A stretch of 46,770 nucleotides of DNA from Caldifarciminota bacterium (GCA_027002825.1 JALWZG010000078.1:1-46770); one strand, 5' to 3'. Numbered from the stretch's first letter, positions 23,637 through 32,229 are shown. Notes: generated from the letters alone by a model not told the origin. A program made the numbers and translations.

Positions 23637-24325
23637 AAAGGGTTCGGGCGATAGTGTTTGACCTGGACAACACGCTCGTGGACTTCATGAGGATGAAGAG
23701 GGAGGCCGTGAGGGCGGCGGCGGAGGCGATGGTGGGGGCCGGATTGAGGATGAGGCCTGAAGAGGTTTACGAGGAGATCTTCAAGATTTACGAAAAGGAG
23801 GGTATAGAGGACCAGACCGTCTTCAACAAACTCCTGGAAAAGATACTGGGCAGGGTTGACTGGCACATACTCGCATCGGGTATAGTGGCCTACAGGAGGT
23901 CCAAGGAGGCGAACCTGAGACCCTACCCAAACGTGAAAAAACTCCTTGTGGAACTCCTGAAAAGGGGTTATAAACTGGCGGTGGTATCGGATGCCCCACG
24001 CCTTCAGGCCTGGACCAGGCTCGTTGAGGCATCCCTGGACCCCTTTTTTGACGTCGTTATCACCTATGAGGATACCTATGAGAGAAAACCGGCTGCCGCC
24101 CCTTTTAAGAAGGCCCTGGAAGGTCTGGGAGTGGAACCGGAGAGGGCGGTGATGGTGGGCGATTGGGCTGAAAGGGACGTGGTGGGGGCGAAGACGTTGG
24201 GTATGATAACCGTGTTCGCGAGGTACGGGGATACCTTCGGGACGGAGAACTCCGGGGCCGATTACGAGGTTGAGGATCCCCTTGAGATACTGGAGATAGT
24301 TGAGGGGTTAAACCGGGAGACTTGA
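23633..24325 (+). CDS. HAD family hydrolase
   Basis: This 230-residue phosphatase-like protein has all four HAD motifs: FDLDNTLVDF (nucleophile Asp in DxDxT), VVSDAPR, a Lys in ERKPAAAPFKKAL, and MVGDWAERDVVGAK. A helical cap lies between motifs I and II. It probably hydrolyses a small phosphorylated metabolite; the motif pattern does not tell which. Its ATG overlaps the rho stop (ATGA), so the two are co-translated. Confidence 0.93.
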   Translation: MKRVRAIVFDLDNTLVDFMRMKREAVRAAAEAMVGAGLRMRPEEVYEEIFKIYEKEGIEDQTVFNKLLEKILGRVDWHILASGIVAYRRSKEANLRPYPNVKKLLVELLKRGYKLAVVSDAPRLQAWTRLVEASLDPFFDVVITYEDTYERKPAAAPFKKALEGLGVEPERAVMVGDWAERDVVGAKTLGMITVFARYGDTFGTENSGADYEVEDPLEILEIVEGLNRET

Positions 24326-24351
24326 CAGGACCTGAGCCGCAGCGTTAAAAT
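24322..24351 (+). promoter_or_regulatory. Promoter of subtilase 2
   Basis: A perfect -35 TTGACA (24322-24327) and -10 TAAAAT (24346-24351) are separated by 18 bp, and the ATG follows after six bases. This is the best complete promoter in the window and still predicts a leaderless mRNA. Confidence 0.75.
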
Positions 24352-24357
24352 ACGCAA

Positions 24358-26832
24358 ATGTTCCTGTCCTTAGTCTTGGCGTCAAACTGGTACATAGTGA
24401 GGTTTGGGGATGTGAGGCGGTACGGGATAAACGACGGGAAGGTCCTTTGGAGGTTCCTGAGGGAGAGGTTTGAGGGTTTGGCCAAAAGGGTGAAGGCCGA
24501 GAACCTCGCCGATAGCGTGATCCCCCTTCCCACGGCGAACGCCCTCGCCGTCTTAACGGATAAGGGTAGGGTTTCGGCCATAGTTGAAAGGTTGTCCGCT
24601 GAGTCCTATAGGGAGGTGGATTACGTGAGCCTCGTTAAACCCATAGGCGGTGAGGTACCCCTTTCAACGGGTTCTTGGGCTTTGGACAGGGTTGGGGCGG
24701 ACTCGGCGTGGGCGCATGGTTATGACGGGGGAGGTGTTATCGTCGTGGTTATGGATACGGGCGTGGACACCACACACCCTTACATCGTATCAAAGTGGTC
24801 CGGCCTCTGGTACGATCCCGTTGAGAGAAACCCCAGGCCCGTTGAGAGCTCCTTCCCGCACGGCACAATAGTGAGTGGGGTTATAGTGGCCGACAGCACC
24901 GGGATAGCGCCGGGGGCCAGGCTGGCGGTCGTCAGGATGTTCGGGAAATACCTTACATCCTCCGAGATAACCACACACCTCGGATTCCAAAAGATACTTG
25001 AGTGGAAGATAGACAGCGGATACAACATAAGGGTGTACAACGGCTCCTGGAAGAGCGGAGGGCCGGAAGGTTCTTTGGAGTACTGGAACGACGTTTACCT
25101 GCTCAGATTGGCCGATATCATTCCGGTTTTTGCCCTCGGAAACACACCGGATGTCAACTTCTCACCCGGAAACTACCCCACGGTCATAGGTGTGGGGGCG
25201 ACCTATCAGAGCGACTCCATCGCCCACTTCTCCTCCGAGGGCCCCGCCCCCAACAGACCCCCATGGAACGACCCCGCGTACTGGCCCTACCCCTCCTGGA
25301 ACCTCCTCAAACCGGATGTGGTCGCCCCCGGAGTTGGGGTTCTGACGACCATGCCCGGAGGTGGGTTTCAGGCCTGGTCGGGTACATCCCTTTCATCCCC
25401 CCTTGTCGCAGGGGCTGTTGCGCTGCTCCTTCAGAAGGACCCTACCCTGACGTTTGAGGAGGTACATCGCCTTTTGCGGGAGGGGGCGGATACAGTTCCG
25501 TGGGGGTCTCCCTATCCCAACAACACCTACGGATGGGGGAGGTTGAACGTCTTCAACTCCCTGAACCTTCTCTCCCCTAACCCGCTGAGCGTAAAGGTGG
25601 TGGGGTGGGGTATAGAGGACGGTAGGTTTGACGGGGATGACACCCTTGTGGTGCGGGTTTTCAACCACTCCTCCTCCTCAATTTCCGCCGATTTCCACCT
25701 CACCACTCCCAACCCCTCCGTCTCAATCCCAAACCCGACCACTACGGCCACCCTACCCCCAAACGACACCTCCGTCCTCAGGTGGGGTGTTTCGGCCTTT
25801 TCCCTGGAGGACGGCGAAGAGGTACCCTTTTCCCTCCTGATAACCTCCGGAAGCGACAGCGTCCTCAACCACCTGCTCGTCTTCTACGGTAACCCCCAGA
25901 GGGGGTACGTTGACGTGGACACAGGGGCTTTGGACATATCGCTCACCCGAACGGGTAAGTGGTTCAGAATGCTCTACGAGGGAACCTCCCTGCTGTATTT
26001 GGGAAGCTTCGCCTTTGCCACGGACAGCGCGTACGTGGTTGACGCTTGGGTGGACACACTTTACAACGATCGGGATTTCTCCCCTTTGGGGACGTTTGAG
26101 GTCTTCCCCTTTGTCCCACAGGGGTGGTACATCCTTCAGGACGATTCGGGGCATCCCAACCCGAAAGGCCTGACGTTCAGGACGGCCGCCTATGCCTATC
26201 CTGGACTCGGTGAGGTGTTCCTCTCCTTCACGGTTAAGAACACCACATCTTCAACCCTGAGCGGTTATACGGCGTTTTTTGCCGATCCCGATGTCGGTAG
26301 ACCCTACAGGGACACGGGCTACACCTTTGTGTCCGAGAGGTGTATGTTGGTGGGAGCAACCGACGGCTCGTTCAACGGCTACATAGGGTTTCAGACGTCC
26401 AACTTGCCGGCAAACCTATCCTTTATAAGGAACGATGTGTGGTACGACTCCCTCTCCGATCGCACGAAGTGGAGGTTTATGAAGGGTGAACTCTCGTTTT
26501 ACGCCGATTCAACAAGGGACTGGTCCCTTGTCATATCCGCAGGTCCCTACACCCTAAACCCAGGTGATTCGGTCATGATGCACCTGAAGGTGTTTTACTC
26601 CCCCTTCCCCATCTGTCCCTTTGCCGTCTCTCAGGAGCTGAGGAGGGGCAGCGGAGGACCACCCTTTGAGGTTCACGGTTCAAGGGTCATCGCAAAGGGG
26701 AATCTCGTGATTTACGACGCGTCCGGCAGGAGGTTGTACATGCTGGAGGAGGGGGAAGGCATCCTCCTGAAGGGCGGTGTGTACTTCGTGAAGGGTGATA
26801 AGGGGTATCACAAGTTGCTGGTTAGGCCCTGA
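24358..26832 (+). CDS. Secreted subtilisin-like serine protease (subtilase 2)
   Basis: This 824-residue S8 protease has a short hydrophobic N-terminus and a roughly 100-residue propeptide. The catalytic core has D133 (VVMDTGVD), H168 (SSFPHGTIVSG) and S344 (WSGTSLSSPLVAGAVALLL). About 400 residues of beta-sandwich domains follow, with VVRVFNHSSSSISADFHL suggesting a CARDB-like fold. The C-terminal tail reads YDASGRRLY, LLKGGVYFVKG and ends KLLVRP. The sequence around the active sites differs from subtilases 1 and 3 (no Cys-rich core), so it is a more distant relative. It is expected outside the cell as a protein-degrading or processing enzyme. The gene ends one base before recF. Confidence 0.92.
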   Translation: MFLSLVLASNWYIVRFGDVRRYGINDGKVLWRFLRERFEGLAKRVKAENLADSVIPLPTANALAVLTDKGRVSAIVERLSAESYREVDYVSLVKPIGGEVPLSTGSWALDRVGADSAWAHGYDGGGVIVVVMDTGVDTTHPYIVSKWSGLWYDPVERNPRPVESSFPHGTIVSGVIVADSTGIAPGARLAVVRMFGKYLTSSEITTHLGFQKILEWKIDSGYNIRVYNGSWKSGGPEGSLEYWNDVYLLRLADIIPVFALGNTPDVNFSPGNYPTVIGVGATYQSDSIAHFSSEGPAPNRPPWNDPAYWPYPSWNLLKPDVVAPGVGVLTTMPGGGFQAWSGTSLSSPLVAGAVALLLQKDPTLTFEEVHRLLREGADTVPWGSPYPNNTYGWGRLNVFNSLNLLSPNPLSVKVVGWGIEDGRFDGDDTLVVRVFNHSSSSISADFHLTTPNPSVSIPNPTTTATLPPNDTSVLRWGVSAFSLEDGEEVPFSLLITSGSDSVLNHLLVFYGNPQRGYVDVDTGALDISLTRTGKWFRMLYEGTSLLYLGSFAFATDSAYVVDAWVDTLYNDRDFSPLGTFEVFPFVPQGWYILQDDSGHPNPKGLTFRTAAYAYPGLGEVFLSFTVKNTTSSTLSGYTAFFADPDVGRPYRDTGYTFVSERCMLVGATDGSFNGYIGFQTSNLPANLSFIRNDVWYDSLSDRTKWRFMKGELSFYADSTRDWSLVISAGPYTLNPGDSVMMHLKVFYSPFPICPFAVSQELRRGSGGPPFEVHGSRVIAKGNLVIYDASGRRLYMLEEGEGILLKGGVYFVKGDKGYHKLLVRP

Positions 26833-26833
26833 T

Positions 26834-27832
26834 TCACCTTAGTGGGATCTCCTCCCATTCCACGGGTATATCCGGGCGTCTGGTGGCGGATACGAAGGTT
26901 TGACCCCTAAGGCTTTTTATCACACCCTCTATACCCTCCCTGTCAAGGTAGACGAAAGGCTCGTCCAGAACCATAACGGGTGAATCCTGGAGCTTCCTCT
27001 CAAGGAGATCCCTTACAAAGAGGACTATGGCGAGGTGTATCCTCCTCTTCTGTCCCTCTGAGGCGAACAGCTTTACGGGTTTGCCACCGAGGAGGAGGTC
27101 AAACCTGTCCCTGTGGGGACCAAAGGAGACCCTCCCCATCTCCATCTCCTTCCGGGAGAGGTTGAGCAGGGTTTTGCCGTCGGGAACGTTCGGTCTGTAG
27201 GAAAGTTTGAAACCTCCGGGTAGGAAATCGTATTTGATCTTCGTGTTTATGAGGGAGACGAACTCCGAGCGCTTTTTCACCAATCCGTCCACGTACCTGG
27301 ACATCATCCTGTTTATGGGCAGGGGATCACCCTTTCCCTGGAGCAGGATCTTTTTTTCCTTCAGGAGTTTTTTGTACTCGCTCAGGAGGGAAAAGTACTC
27401 CCCGTCCAAAAGGGAGAGCGCCCAGTCAAAGAACTTCCTCCTCTCCGCAGGGGGACCGTCCACGAAGGCGTGTTCCCTTGAGCTAAAGGAGAGGACGACA
27501 AACGTGTTGAAGACGTCCTGATACGTCCTCAAGGACCTACCGTCCTTTTTGAAGATCTTTTTCGCCGTGTTCCCCCTCTCGTCTATTTCAACGTACGCCG
27601 TCAGGTTTATGGGGGTCTCCATCCTCGTGATCCTGGCCTCAAGGAAGAAGTGCCTCTCCCCCCATTTCACAAGGGCGTAATCCCTGACCCCTCTGAAGGA
27701 CCTCGGTACGGACAGGTAGGCTATGGCCTCCAAAAGTGAGGTCTTCCCCACACCGTTGGGGCCGAGGACGAGGTTGAAACCCTCGGAGAAGTGAAAGCTT
27801 CCCCGCAAGTTCCGGAAGTTTATGCACTTCAA
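26834..27832 (-). CDS. recF: DNA replication and repair protein RecF
   Basis: RecF is an SMC-like ATPase that helps load RecA at single-strand gaps. The 332-residue protein starts with the expected NFRN element (CINFRNLRGSF). Walker A is GPNGVGKT (residues 24-31). The C-terminal part has the ABC signature region SEGQKRRIHLAIVLF and Walker B VMVLDEP. It begins with TTG at 27832, seven bases after the aldo/keto reductase stop codon, which is the best available start. It is not next to dnaA, dnaN or gyrB here, so no origin is implied. Confidence 0.93.
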   Translation of the reverse strand: MKCINFRNLRGSFHFSEGFNLVLGPNGVGKTSLLEAIAYLSVPRSFRGVRDYALVKWGERHFFLEARITRMETPINLTAYVEIDERGNTAKKIFKKDGRSLRTYQDVFNTFVVLSFSSREHAFVDGPPAERRKFFDWALSLLDGEYFSLLSEYKKLLKEKKILLQGKGDPLPINRMMSRYVDGLVKKRSEFVSLINTKIKYDFLPGGFKLSYRPNVPDGKTLLNLSRKEMEMGRVSFGPHRDRFDLLLGGKPVKLFASEGQKRRIHLAIVLFVRDLLERKLQDSPVMVLDEPFVYLDREGIEGVIKSLRGQTFVSATRRPDIPVEWEEIPLR

Positions 27833-27837
27833 CCTCT

Positions 27838-28656
27838 TCAGGTGTATGGCCCTTCCTCCTCCCTTGAGAAAACCTCTGCTATCAAGGCGTAGTCCTCTTC
27901 TGAGAGGGTGAATTCGGGCGACCTGAGGTTTTCCAGTAGGTGGTCCTCCCTTTCCGTCTTGAAGATCACGATAACCTTCCTGTGCCTGGTGAGGAAGTTC
28001 AGGACCACCTGAGGGACGGTCATGCCGTACTTCTGTGAGATCCCCTTTAGAACGTCCATCTTTTCACCTGAGGGCCACCTTCCTCTCCACAGGGGGAGAT
28101 ATCCGCTCAGGGTTATTCCCTTTTCCTGCGCGTAGGGGAGGAGTTTACCCTCAACCTCCCTGAAGTTGTCCAGGTTGTACTCTATCTGGTTGTTGACTAT
28201 ACGGATGTACTTCAGGGCTTCCTCCATCTCGCCTATGGAGAAGTTGCTGACACCGGCGTAGGCTATCTTTCCCTCCTCCATCAGATAGGCGAAGGCCTCC
28301 ATCGTTTCGCCAAGGGGGTACGTCCCATCGTACCAGTGGAGCAGGTAGAGGTCAACGTAGTCCGTCCTGAGCCTTCTCAAGCTCCTCTCCAGGGAGGTGA
28401 TAGTCCCCTTAAAAGAGGCGTTTTGGGGCATGACCTTTGTGGTTATGAAGACCTCATCCCTTCTACCCTTCACGGCTCTACCCACGATCTCCTCCGCCCC
28501 CTCGTACATCTCCGCCGTGTCTATGTGCCAAAGCCCCTCGTCTATAGCCCTCCTGATCGTCCTCTCCATGGCCGAGGGGTCCCGCACATCCCAAGTCCCC
28601 AAGGCGAATACGGGCAGGTTTTCCCCTGTCTTATCCAGCTCTATCTCCGGAAGCAT
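27838..28656 (-). CDS. Aldo/keto reductase
   Basis: This 272-residue NADPH-dependent oxidoreductase has the (beta/alpha)8 fold with catalytic tetrad D46 (HIDTAEMY), Y51, K74 (TTKV) and H107 (LLHW). The GVSNFSIGEMEEAL segment and the VIVIFKTEREDHLLENL cofactor-binding stretch fit the family. The latter departs from the usual IPGxxxxxHxxEN form. It reduces aldehydes or ketones of unknown identity. The start is supported by TAGAAT six bases upstream. recF follows after six bases and is probably co-transcribed. Confidence 0.93.
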   Translation of the reverse strand: MLPEIELDKTGENLPVFALGTWDVRDPSAMERTIRRAIDEGLWHIDTAEMYEGAEEIVGRAVKGRRDEVFITTKVMPQNASFKGTITSLERSLRRLRTDYVDLYLLHWYDGTYPLGETMEAFAYLMEEGKIAYAGVSNFSIGEMEEALKYIRIVNNQIEYNLDNFREVEGKLLPYAQEKGITLSGYLPLWRGRWPSGEKMDVLKGISQKYGMTVPQVVLNFLTRHRKVIVIFKTEREDHLLENLRSPEFTLSEEDYALIAEVFSREEEGPYT

Positions 28657-28662
28657 CGGGGA

Positions 28663-28668
28663 ATTCTA
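28663..28668 (-). promoter_or_regulatory. -10 box (TAGAAT) of the aldo/keto reductase and recF
   Basis: TAGAAT on the minus strand, six bases before the ATG at 28656, lies just upstream of the reductase. Confidence 0.5.
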
Positions 28669-28675
28669 AAGGGTT

Positions 28676-29005
28676 TCATCGGCTGAGGAGGACCATGAGC
28701 AGGATTCCTGCACCACCCACAAAAACCCCAAGCACTCCGCCGTTAAAGGCCTTTTTCCTGCTCCTCGGCTTGAGCTCCGGTACAGGTGTGAGGTTTTCCG
28801 CAACCCCCGTATAGACCAAACATCCCAGACCACCGGCCGCCGCGGCCGATAGGAAGGGAAAAGCCCCTCCCAATGGAGATGCGGCGGCGTATCCGAGGAC
28901 CTCCAGGCTTGAGACTGCGCAACAGGAGGACACATACCAGAAATCGTCAAAGTTTTTCGGTATCACCGTATCGGGGGCGGACGCGAGCAGAAGGATGAGG
29001 GACAT
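28676..29005 (-). CDS. Small membrane protein of unknown function
   Basis: This 109-residue protein has a hydrophobic N-terminus (MSLILLLASA) that could be a signal peptide. A Cys pair (SSCCAVSS, about 27-31) is followed by an Ala/Gly-rich hydrophobic stretch (about 40-65), a basic loop (PRSRKKAF) and a final membrane segment (about 88-106). The layout suggests an inner-membrane protein with two or three spans. I do not recognise a family. The start is backed by TAGAAT eight bases upstream. It ends before the aldo/keto reductase promoter on the same strand. Confidence 0.6.
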   Translation of the reverse strand: MSLILLLASAPDTVIPKNFDDFWYVSSCCAVSSLEVLGYAAASPLGGAFPFLSAAAAGGLGCLVYTGVAENLTPVPELKPRSRKKAFNGGVLGVFVGGAGILLMVLLSR

Positions 29006-29013
29006 AAGTGAGT

Positions 29014-29019
29014 ATTCTA
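29014..29019 (-). promoter_or_regulatory. -10 box (TAGAAT) of the small membrane protein
   Basis: TAGAAT on the minus strand is eight bases before the ATG at 29005. Only 16 bp separate it from the oppositely directed -10 box of the capA-like gene. Confidence 0.5.
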
Positions 29020-29035
29020 ACCCCGAGTTCGTCCT

Positions 29036-29041
29036 TAGAAT
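29036..29041 (+). promoter_or_regulatory. -10 box (TAGAAT) of the capA-like gene
   Basis: TAGAAT lies five bases before the ATG at 29047, the shortest spacing in the series. Confidence 0.45.
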
Positions 29042-29046
29042 GGGGG

Positions 29047-30033
29047 ATGTTTGTGCTCTCGTTTACCGTCCACGCTGTCGGTGATGTGATGTTGGGATCG
29101 GTTACTCCCCGCCCTATCCTACCCCCGGACAGTGGGAAGGTCTTTGTGGAGAGCATAGGAGGGTATTTGACCGGGGGAGACGTGGTCTTCGGAAACCTTG
29201 AGGGTACCTTTATCAGGCCGGGTATGAGACCCTCAAAATGCTCGGAGAGGTCAAGGAAAGCGGGGAGATGCTATGAGTTCGGTATGCCCAGCCACCTCGC
29301 CCCCGTTTTGAGGGACCTCGGATTCACGGTTATGAGCCTTGACAACAACCACTCCCTTGACTACGGATGGGAAGCCTACAACCTCACGAGGTCCCTTTTG
29401 GACAGTCTCGGAATAACACCGGTTGGGAAGAGGGAGTACGCCGTTCTGGACGTCGGGGGGTTGAAGGTGGGTGTCATAGCCTTCGGTTTCGGTGGTAGCT
29501 CCTGGCACATAAAGGATGTGGAACAGGCGAAAAAACTCGTAAGGGAGTTGGACGAGAGGGCGGACGTGGTGATCGTCTCCTTCCACGGGGGTGCGGAGGG
29601 GAGAAGGGCGTTGCACGTGAAGGACCGGGTTGAACGGTTTTACGGTGAGAACAGGGGAAACGTCGTCGCGTTCTCCCGCGGTGTGGTTGACGCGGGGGCG
29701 GACCTCGTAATAGGACACGGGCCGCATGTCCTGAGGGCGTTTGAACTTTACAAGGGTAGGCTCATAGCCTACTCCCTTGGCAACTTCCTCACATACGGAA
29801 ACGTAAGCCTGAGGGGGTATAACGGCATAACGGTGATCTTAAAAGTGGAGATGGACAGTACGGGTAGGTTTCTGAGGGGACAGGTGGTACCCGTAGTGCA
29901 GAAGAGACCGGGGATACCCACGTATGATCCAAGTGCAAGGGCCGTGAAGCTCCTGCAGAGACTGATGGAGGAGGATTTTCCGAACACACCGCTCATCCTC
30001 CGGGACGACGGGGTTCTCCTTCCAAGGGAGTGA
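29047..30033 (+). CDS. CapA-like metallophosphatase-fold protein
   Basis: This 328-residue protein belongs to the CapA/PGA_cap family, which has a calcineurin-like fold. Visible motifs are HAVGDVMLGS, GDVVFGNLEGTF, SLDNNHSLDYGWEA, VVIVSFHGG and GADLVIGHGPHVLRAFE, followed by YSLGNFL. Relatives take part in poly-gamma-glutamate capsule synthesis or act as phosphoesterases; the substrate here is unknown. The start at 29047 was chosen over GTG 29008 because a TAGAAT box lies just before it and the family N-terminus begins there. A short hydrophobic start (MFVLSFTV) might allow export. It overlaps the convergent MFS gene by 41 bases. Confidence 0.88.
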   Translation: MFVLSFTVHAVGDVMLGSVTPRPILPPDSGKVFVESIGGYLTGGDVVFGNLEGTFIRPGMRPSKCSERSRKAGRCYEFGMPSHLAPVLRDLGFTVMSLDNNHSLDYGWEAYNLTRSLLDSLGITPVGKREYAVLDVGGLKVGVIAFGFGGSSWHIKDVEQAKKLVRELDERADVVIVSFHGGAEGRRALHVKDRVERFYGENRGNVVAFSRGVVDAGADLVIGHGPHVLRAFELYKGRLIAYSLGNFLTYGNVSLRGYNGITVILKVEMDSTGRFLRGQVVPVVQKRPGIPTYDPSARAVKLLQRLMEEDFPNTPLILRDDGVLLPRE

Positions 30034-31150
30034 TCACGATTTTCCTACCGTAAAGGCCCCAAAAGAGGGAAGTGGCGAGGGCGAGGGTTGCCGCCCAGAG
30101 AAAGGGGAACGTGTACTTCAGACCGTAAAGGTAGCCGGCTATCGGTGGGCCCACTATCCTGCCAAAAGATGAGGCCGATTGAAATGCCCCCATGACGAAG
30201 CCCCTGTCCTCAACACCCCTTGAGAGGAGGCTCAAAACCGCGGGTTGGGTCAGTCCAAAGGCCATGACCAAAAGCACGACGACGGCCACGAGAGATGGGA
30301 AGTTCGGTGAGAGGGGAACCAGGAGGGATAGGATTACGGTGACGGAGAAGGAAAGGGCTATGAGACTACCCTCTCCCACCCTCTTGGCCACTTTAACCGC
30401 ACCCGCCTGAACTGTCGCCCCGCACAGACCGGCAACCCCCATGAGATAACCCATCTCCCTCGCACCGAGGCCAAACCTATCGTTCACCAGAAGGGCCAAA
30501 ATTGACTCAAAGTTCACCATTATGAGCGTACCCACAAAACCCAACGCTACGAGTACCTTTTTGTCGGACGGCAACCCAAACGGGTTTACCCCACGGGATG
30601 GGGAGCGGGAGACGATGTTCCGGACCTTTAAAAGGGCAAAGGCAAACGCCGTCAGAGCTATCGCACCGGATACGAAAAAGGGAAAGGTCAAGCCGAAGTT
30701 GGAGGCCAACCCTCCGATAAAGGGGCCGAAGACCATACCACTCCCGAGGGCCGCACCGTAAAATCCGAAATTACGGGTCACCTTTTCGGGCGGGGATACC
30801 GCCCCTATGTAGGCGCTTGAAGAGGGAAGGGCGGCCGCCGAAAGCAGACCTCCGGCAAACCTTACGAGTACGATGTACCACACCGCAGGCACAAGAGGTA
30901 GCAGGAAGGATGTCAAGGCAAAACCCAAAGCGCCCACGGTTATACCCCACTTGTACCCAAACCTGTCGGAAAACCTCCCCCATAGGGGGGCGGAGAGGAA
31001 CTGCGCCACGGGATAGGCCGCGAATATCACGCCTATCTCAAAGGGGGAGGCCCCAACCTCCAGGGCCCAGAAGGGGAGGATGGGAAAGAGGAGGGAAAAA
31101 CCCATCATCACGACGAAGACGACGAAGACAACGGCGAGTATTCCACCCAT
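29993..31150 (-). CDS. Major facilitator superfamily transporter
   Basis: This 385-residue transporter has about 12 hydrophobic segments. The motif-A region PLWGRFSDRFGYKWG lies between TM2 and TM3, and the motif-C-like FGPFIGGL lies in TM5. This pattern is typical of the TetA-like drug:H+ antiporter branch. The substrate cannot be told from sequence. The start at 31150 is supported by TACAAT eight bases upstream with TTGAAC 17 bp before it. An inverted repeat overlaps that -35 and may control it. Its 3' end overlaps the capA-like gene by 41 bases. Confidence 0.9.
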   Translation of the reverse strand: MGGILAVVFVVFVVMMGFSLLFPILPFWALEVGASPFEIGVIFAAYPVAQFLSAPLWGRFSDRFGYKWGITVGALGFALTSFLLPLVPAVWYIVLVRFAGGLLSAAALPSSSAYIGAVSPPEKVTRNFGFYGAALGSGMVFGPFIGGLASNFGLTFPFFVSGAIALTAFAFALLKVRNIVSRSPSRGVNPFGLPSDKKVLVALGFVGTLIMVNFESILALLVNDRFGLGAREMGYLMGVAGLCGATVQAGAVKVAKRVGEGSLIALSFSVTVILSLLVPLSPNFPSLVAVVVLLVMAFGLTQPAVLSLLSRGVEDRGFVMGAFQSASSFGRIVGPPIAGYLYGLKYTFPFLWAATLALATSLFWGLYGRKIVITPLEGEPRRPGG

Positions 31151-31158
31151 AAGCGGTT

Positions 31159-31164
31159 ATTGTA
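31159..31164 (-). promoter_or_regulatory. -10 box (TACAAT) of the MFS gene
   Basis: TACAAT on the minus strand is eight bases before the ATG at 31150. TTGAAC at 31182-31187 (minus strand) serves as -35 with a 17-bp spacer. Confidence 0.6.
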
Positions 31165-31171
31165 CACCCGC

Positions 31172-31187
31172 TTGAACGTTCGTTCAA
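31172..31187. promoter_or_regulatory. Inverted repeat, candidate operator of the MFS promoter
   Basis: TTGAACG (31172-31178) and CGTTCAA (31181-31187) form a perfect 7-bp inverted repeat around TT. It covers the -35 and part of the spacer of the MFS promoter and lies 13 bp upstream of the divergent -10 box. A dimeric repressor would fit such a site; no regulator gene is adjacent. Confidence 0.45.
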
Positions 31188-31200
31188 AAACCTGCGCCCT

Positions 31201-31206
31201 TAGAAT
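31201..31206 (+). promoter_or_regulatory. -10 box (TAGAAT) of the stalk-like gene and rsmI
   Basis: TAGAAT lies seven bases before the ATG at 31214. Confidence 0.55.
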
Positions 31207-31213
31207 AAACGCA

Positions 31214-31549
31214 ATGGCCCATAAGCGCACGCATGAGGAGAGATGGATGGTTGACGAGGCCCTGAAGTACGAAAAGGATGCCGAGGTGTTGATCCGTGAA
31301 GCGGAGGAGAGGGCGAGGAGGACGGTTCAAGCGGCCGAGGAAAAGGCCCGTAAGATGGTGGAGATGGCACGTATCAAAGGTGAGAGGATGGTGAAGGCCG
31401 CGCGCACCAAGGCCAGAATAGACGCCGAGAGGAAAGGGGAGGAGATACTCCGGGAGGCCGAGAGGGTGTCCCAAGCCATCCTTTCCGAGAGGGAGCGGAG
31501 GGTAAAGAGCATATCTGAAAAACTCGTGGAGGCGGTCCTGTCGACTTGA
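31214..31549 (+). CDS. Coiled-coil protein like V/A-type ATP synthase subunit H/G
   Basis: This 111-residue, almost entirely helical protein is rich in Ala, Glu, Arg and Lys with continuous heptads (EAEERARRTVQAAEEKARKMV). That pattern matches the peripheral-stalk subunit AhaH/NtpF (V-ATPase G) of A/V-type ATPases. The start at 31214 was chosen for the -10 box and because upstream codons do not continue the coiled coil. No other ATPase subunit is in the window; rsmI overlaps its stop by four bases. Other coiled-coil families could look alike, so the assignment is moderate. Confidence 0.6.
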   Translation: MAHKRTHEERWMVDEALKYEKDAEVLIREAEERARRTVQAAEEKARKMVEMARIKGERMVKAARTKARIDAERKGEEILREAERVSQAILSERERRVKSISEKLVEAVLST

Positions 31550-32229
31550 GGGGAGAGCTCTACGTAGTGGCCACACCGCTGGGAAACCTGAGGGATATAA
31601 CCCTTAGGGCGGTTGATGTCCTCAGGAGTTGCGATCTTCTACTGTGTGAGGACACGCGCAGGGCCAAAAACCTCCTCAAGGCTTACGGGATATCCAAACC
31701 CATGCTCTCCCTCTTTGAAGGGAACGAGGAGAGGAGGACGGAGGAGGTTTTGGAGTACCTTTTGGATGGGAAAAGGGTTGCCCTCATAAGCGATGCGGGA
31801 ACCCCTCTTATATCCGATCCCGGCTACAGGTTGGTCAGAAGGTGTAGGGAGATGAACATCCCCGTTTATCCCGTCCCCGGTCCCTCGGCCGTGATAGCGG
31901 CCCTTTCCGTCTCCGGTCTTGGGACGGACAGATTCGCCTTCTTCGGGTTTCCCCCGAAGAGGAAGGGTAAGAGGTTAAGGCTTCTGGAGGAGGCGGCGAG
32001 GTTTGACGGAACCGTGGTGTTCTACGTCTCCCCCCACAGGGTCCGTAGTTTTTTGGAGGAGGTGCTACGGGTGTTCGGAGATAGGACGGTGTGCGTGTGT
32101 AGGGAGATGACCAAAATGCACGAGGAGTACATATTCGGCAGGCTCTCGGAGGTTAAGGAGAGGGTGAAGGAGAGGGGGGAGATCGTCCTCGTCATAGGGA
32201 AACCGTCTACTTCCCAAGGAGCTTCCTGA
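31546..32229 (+). CDS. rsmI: 16S rRNA (cytidine-1402-2'-O)-methyltransferase RsmI
   Basis: It 2'-O-methylates C1402 of 16S rRNA; RsmH, encoded at 12408-13343, acts on N4 of the same base. The 227-residue protein has the tetrapyrrole-methylase fold motifs YVVATPLGNLRDIT, CEDTRRAKNLL, SDAGTPLISDPGYRLV and VPGPSAVIAALSVSGL. It is shorter than E. coli RsmI (about 286) and lacks the C-terminal extension. A TTG start overlaps the upstream stop (TTGA). Its 3' end overlaps the convergent ftsK by 23 bases. Confidence 0.95.
   Translation: MRGELYVVATPLGNLRDITLRAVDVLRSCDLLLCEDTRRAKNLLKAYGISKPMLSLFEGNEERRTEEVLEYLLDGKRVALISDAGTPLISDPGYRLVRRCREMNIPVYPVPGPSAVIAALSVSGLGTDRFAFFGFPPKRKGKRLRLLEEAARFDGTVVFYVSPHRVRSFLEEVLRVFGDRTVCVCREMTKMHEEYIFGRLSEVKERVKERGEIVLVIGKPSTSQGAS

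Noticed and set aside
26834-27832. A replication origin near recF
   Set aside because: No dnaA, dnaN or gyrB gene, no DnaA-box cluster and no AT-rich unwinding region are seen around it.
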